Positions 63,428 through 64,000 of a stretch of 64,000 bases of DNA are shown here, in pieces (positions within the stretch are counted from its first letter, which is position 1; every line of letters starts with the position of its first letter). Made by a program: the position numbers and the translations under genes. Location: the NCBI GenBank assembly GCA_963921195.1, contig OY992537.1:179258065-179322064 (forward strand), given 5' to 3'. Origin of the DNA: Pegoplata infirma. Lineage: Eukaryota; Arthropoda; Insecta; Diptera; Anthomyiidae. The notes under the pieces are model-generated. The model did not search any database, was not told the DNA's origin, and worked only from the letters and a program-made list of their open reading frames with translations.

Positions 63428-64000
63428 AAAACTGAAACAAATGTTGGAATGTATGGAAATTTTTTTCCAAAAAAGTATAAATGCACTTTTTTTATTGAAT
63501 ATTTTTACAGTTTTCAGTTTATATTTTAGGCGCTTAAAACACAAATCCATACGCTATATCGGGATTTATTTCCACAAACTCATGAAGAACTAACTGCATT
63601 TTGCTCATTAATTTTGTGCCTTCCCCTTATAATAAAAAAAAGAAAAAAATATTTTAAAAAAAATTCTAAAACAAAAAAAAAAAACATGTTACCCACATTT
63701 TTTCATTTAACTTTTGTTTTTAAATTTTTTTAATTAATTATTTCCAACTTTTCTTACAAATCCCCGAAGCAAAACGTTAACGAAAATTTTCCAACTGTCA
63801 AACCAACTGAATGGAATTCATGAACGCACATTTTCGTTTTCGAACGGAAATTTTCTCATTTTTTCTTTGATTGGAATTGGATTGGATTTATAAACACATA
63901 CAGCTGATTTCCGTGAAAAAGTGTTGTCAAACCAATCCGCATTGGTTTCATAAACGACCCGAATGTCTACAGTATTATTTAAATTAAACGATGTAAATAC

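Larger units (their letters stand above)
61626..63957. mobile_element. Possible large TIR element (GGCCGTTCATGAATCC ends), tentative
   Basis: ggccgttcatgaatcc at the left and ggtttcataaacgacc at the right are imperfect inverted ends, and gaaacgaaattt/aattttcgttttcg stretches lie near both. If real, it spans 2.3 kb with other repeats inside. No frame of coding length and no clear duplication. Confidence 0.35.

Noticed and set aside
48586..64000. 5' exons of Gdi on the minus strand
   Set aside because: Scanned for the conserved N-terminal FAD-like motif and found nothing; all coding-like stretches here lie in repeats.

Overview
The window reads as AT-rich nuclear DNA of a fly. Two of its three host genes match their Drosophila counterparts closely, and a short interspersed repeat with GACGGACA runs and accctccac...gtggagggt ends looks like one that is common in higher (calyptrate) flies. 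The species is not determined. Host coding sequence is a small part of the window; most of the rest is transposable elements, many nested in one another.

Host genes, left to right. (1) 1-2355 (+): the C-terminal part of a TARBP1-like SpoU/TrmH-family tRNA 2'-O-ribose methyltransferase. The reading frame is open from base 1, so the gene starts outside the window. (2) 28731-34559 (+): a complete four-exon STEEP1 (CXorf56-type) gene of 224 codons, with a 5-kb second intron that carries a 5'-truncated LOA/I-like LINE. (3) 39564-48585 (-): the last two exons of Gdi, the Rab GDP-dissociation inhibitor, around an 8-kb intron that contains a deleted Copia element and several DNA-transposon derivatives. 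The first ~132 codons of Gdi were not found and probably lie beyond base 64000.

Largest mobile element. A minus-strand Ty3/Gypsy retrotransposon fills 6908-27735. It has LTRs without visible base substitutions, a 4-bp CAAA target duplication, a tRNA-Lys-type primer site, an intact pol frame and a textbook -1 frameshift signal at the gag/pol overlap. It sits inside a foldback element (5938-6907 continuing at 27740-27901). It was itself hit by a 4.96-kb hAT-like element in gag, a 1-kb hAT-like element in the leader, a 2.7-kb TIR element full of 35-bp repeats and a 300-bp MITE in the 5' LTR, and a 628-bp repeat in the 3' LTR.

Right-hand third (48.6-64 kb). No host exon was recognised here. It is a mosaic of miniature inverted-repeat elements whose terminal repeats and target duplications can be read directly: at least seven hAT-like elements with 8-bp duplications (four are one TAGAGATGGG family), palindromic elements with TAA duplications, and a perfectly mirrored array of 20/21-bp units. 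No CRISPR array, rRNA or convincing tRNA was seen. The notable signals are architectural: self-nesting of families, dense recent insertions into a nearly unmutated LTR element, and a host methyltransferase domain that appears to have lost its signature residues.
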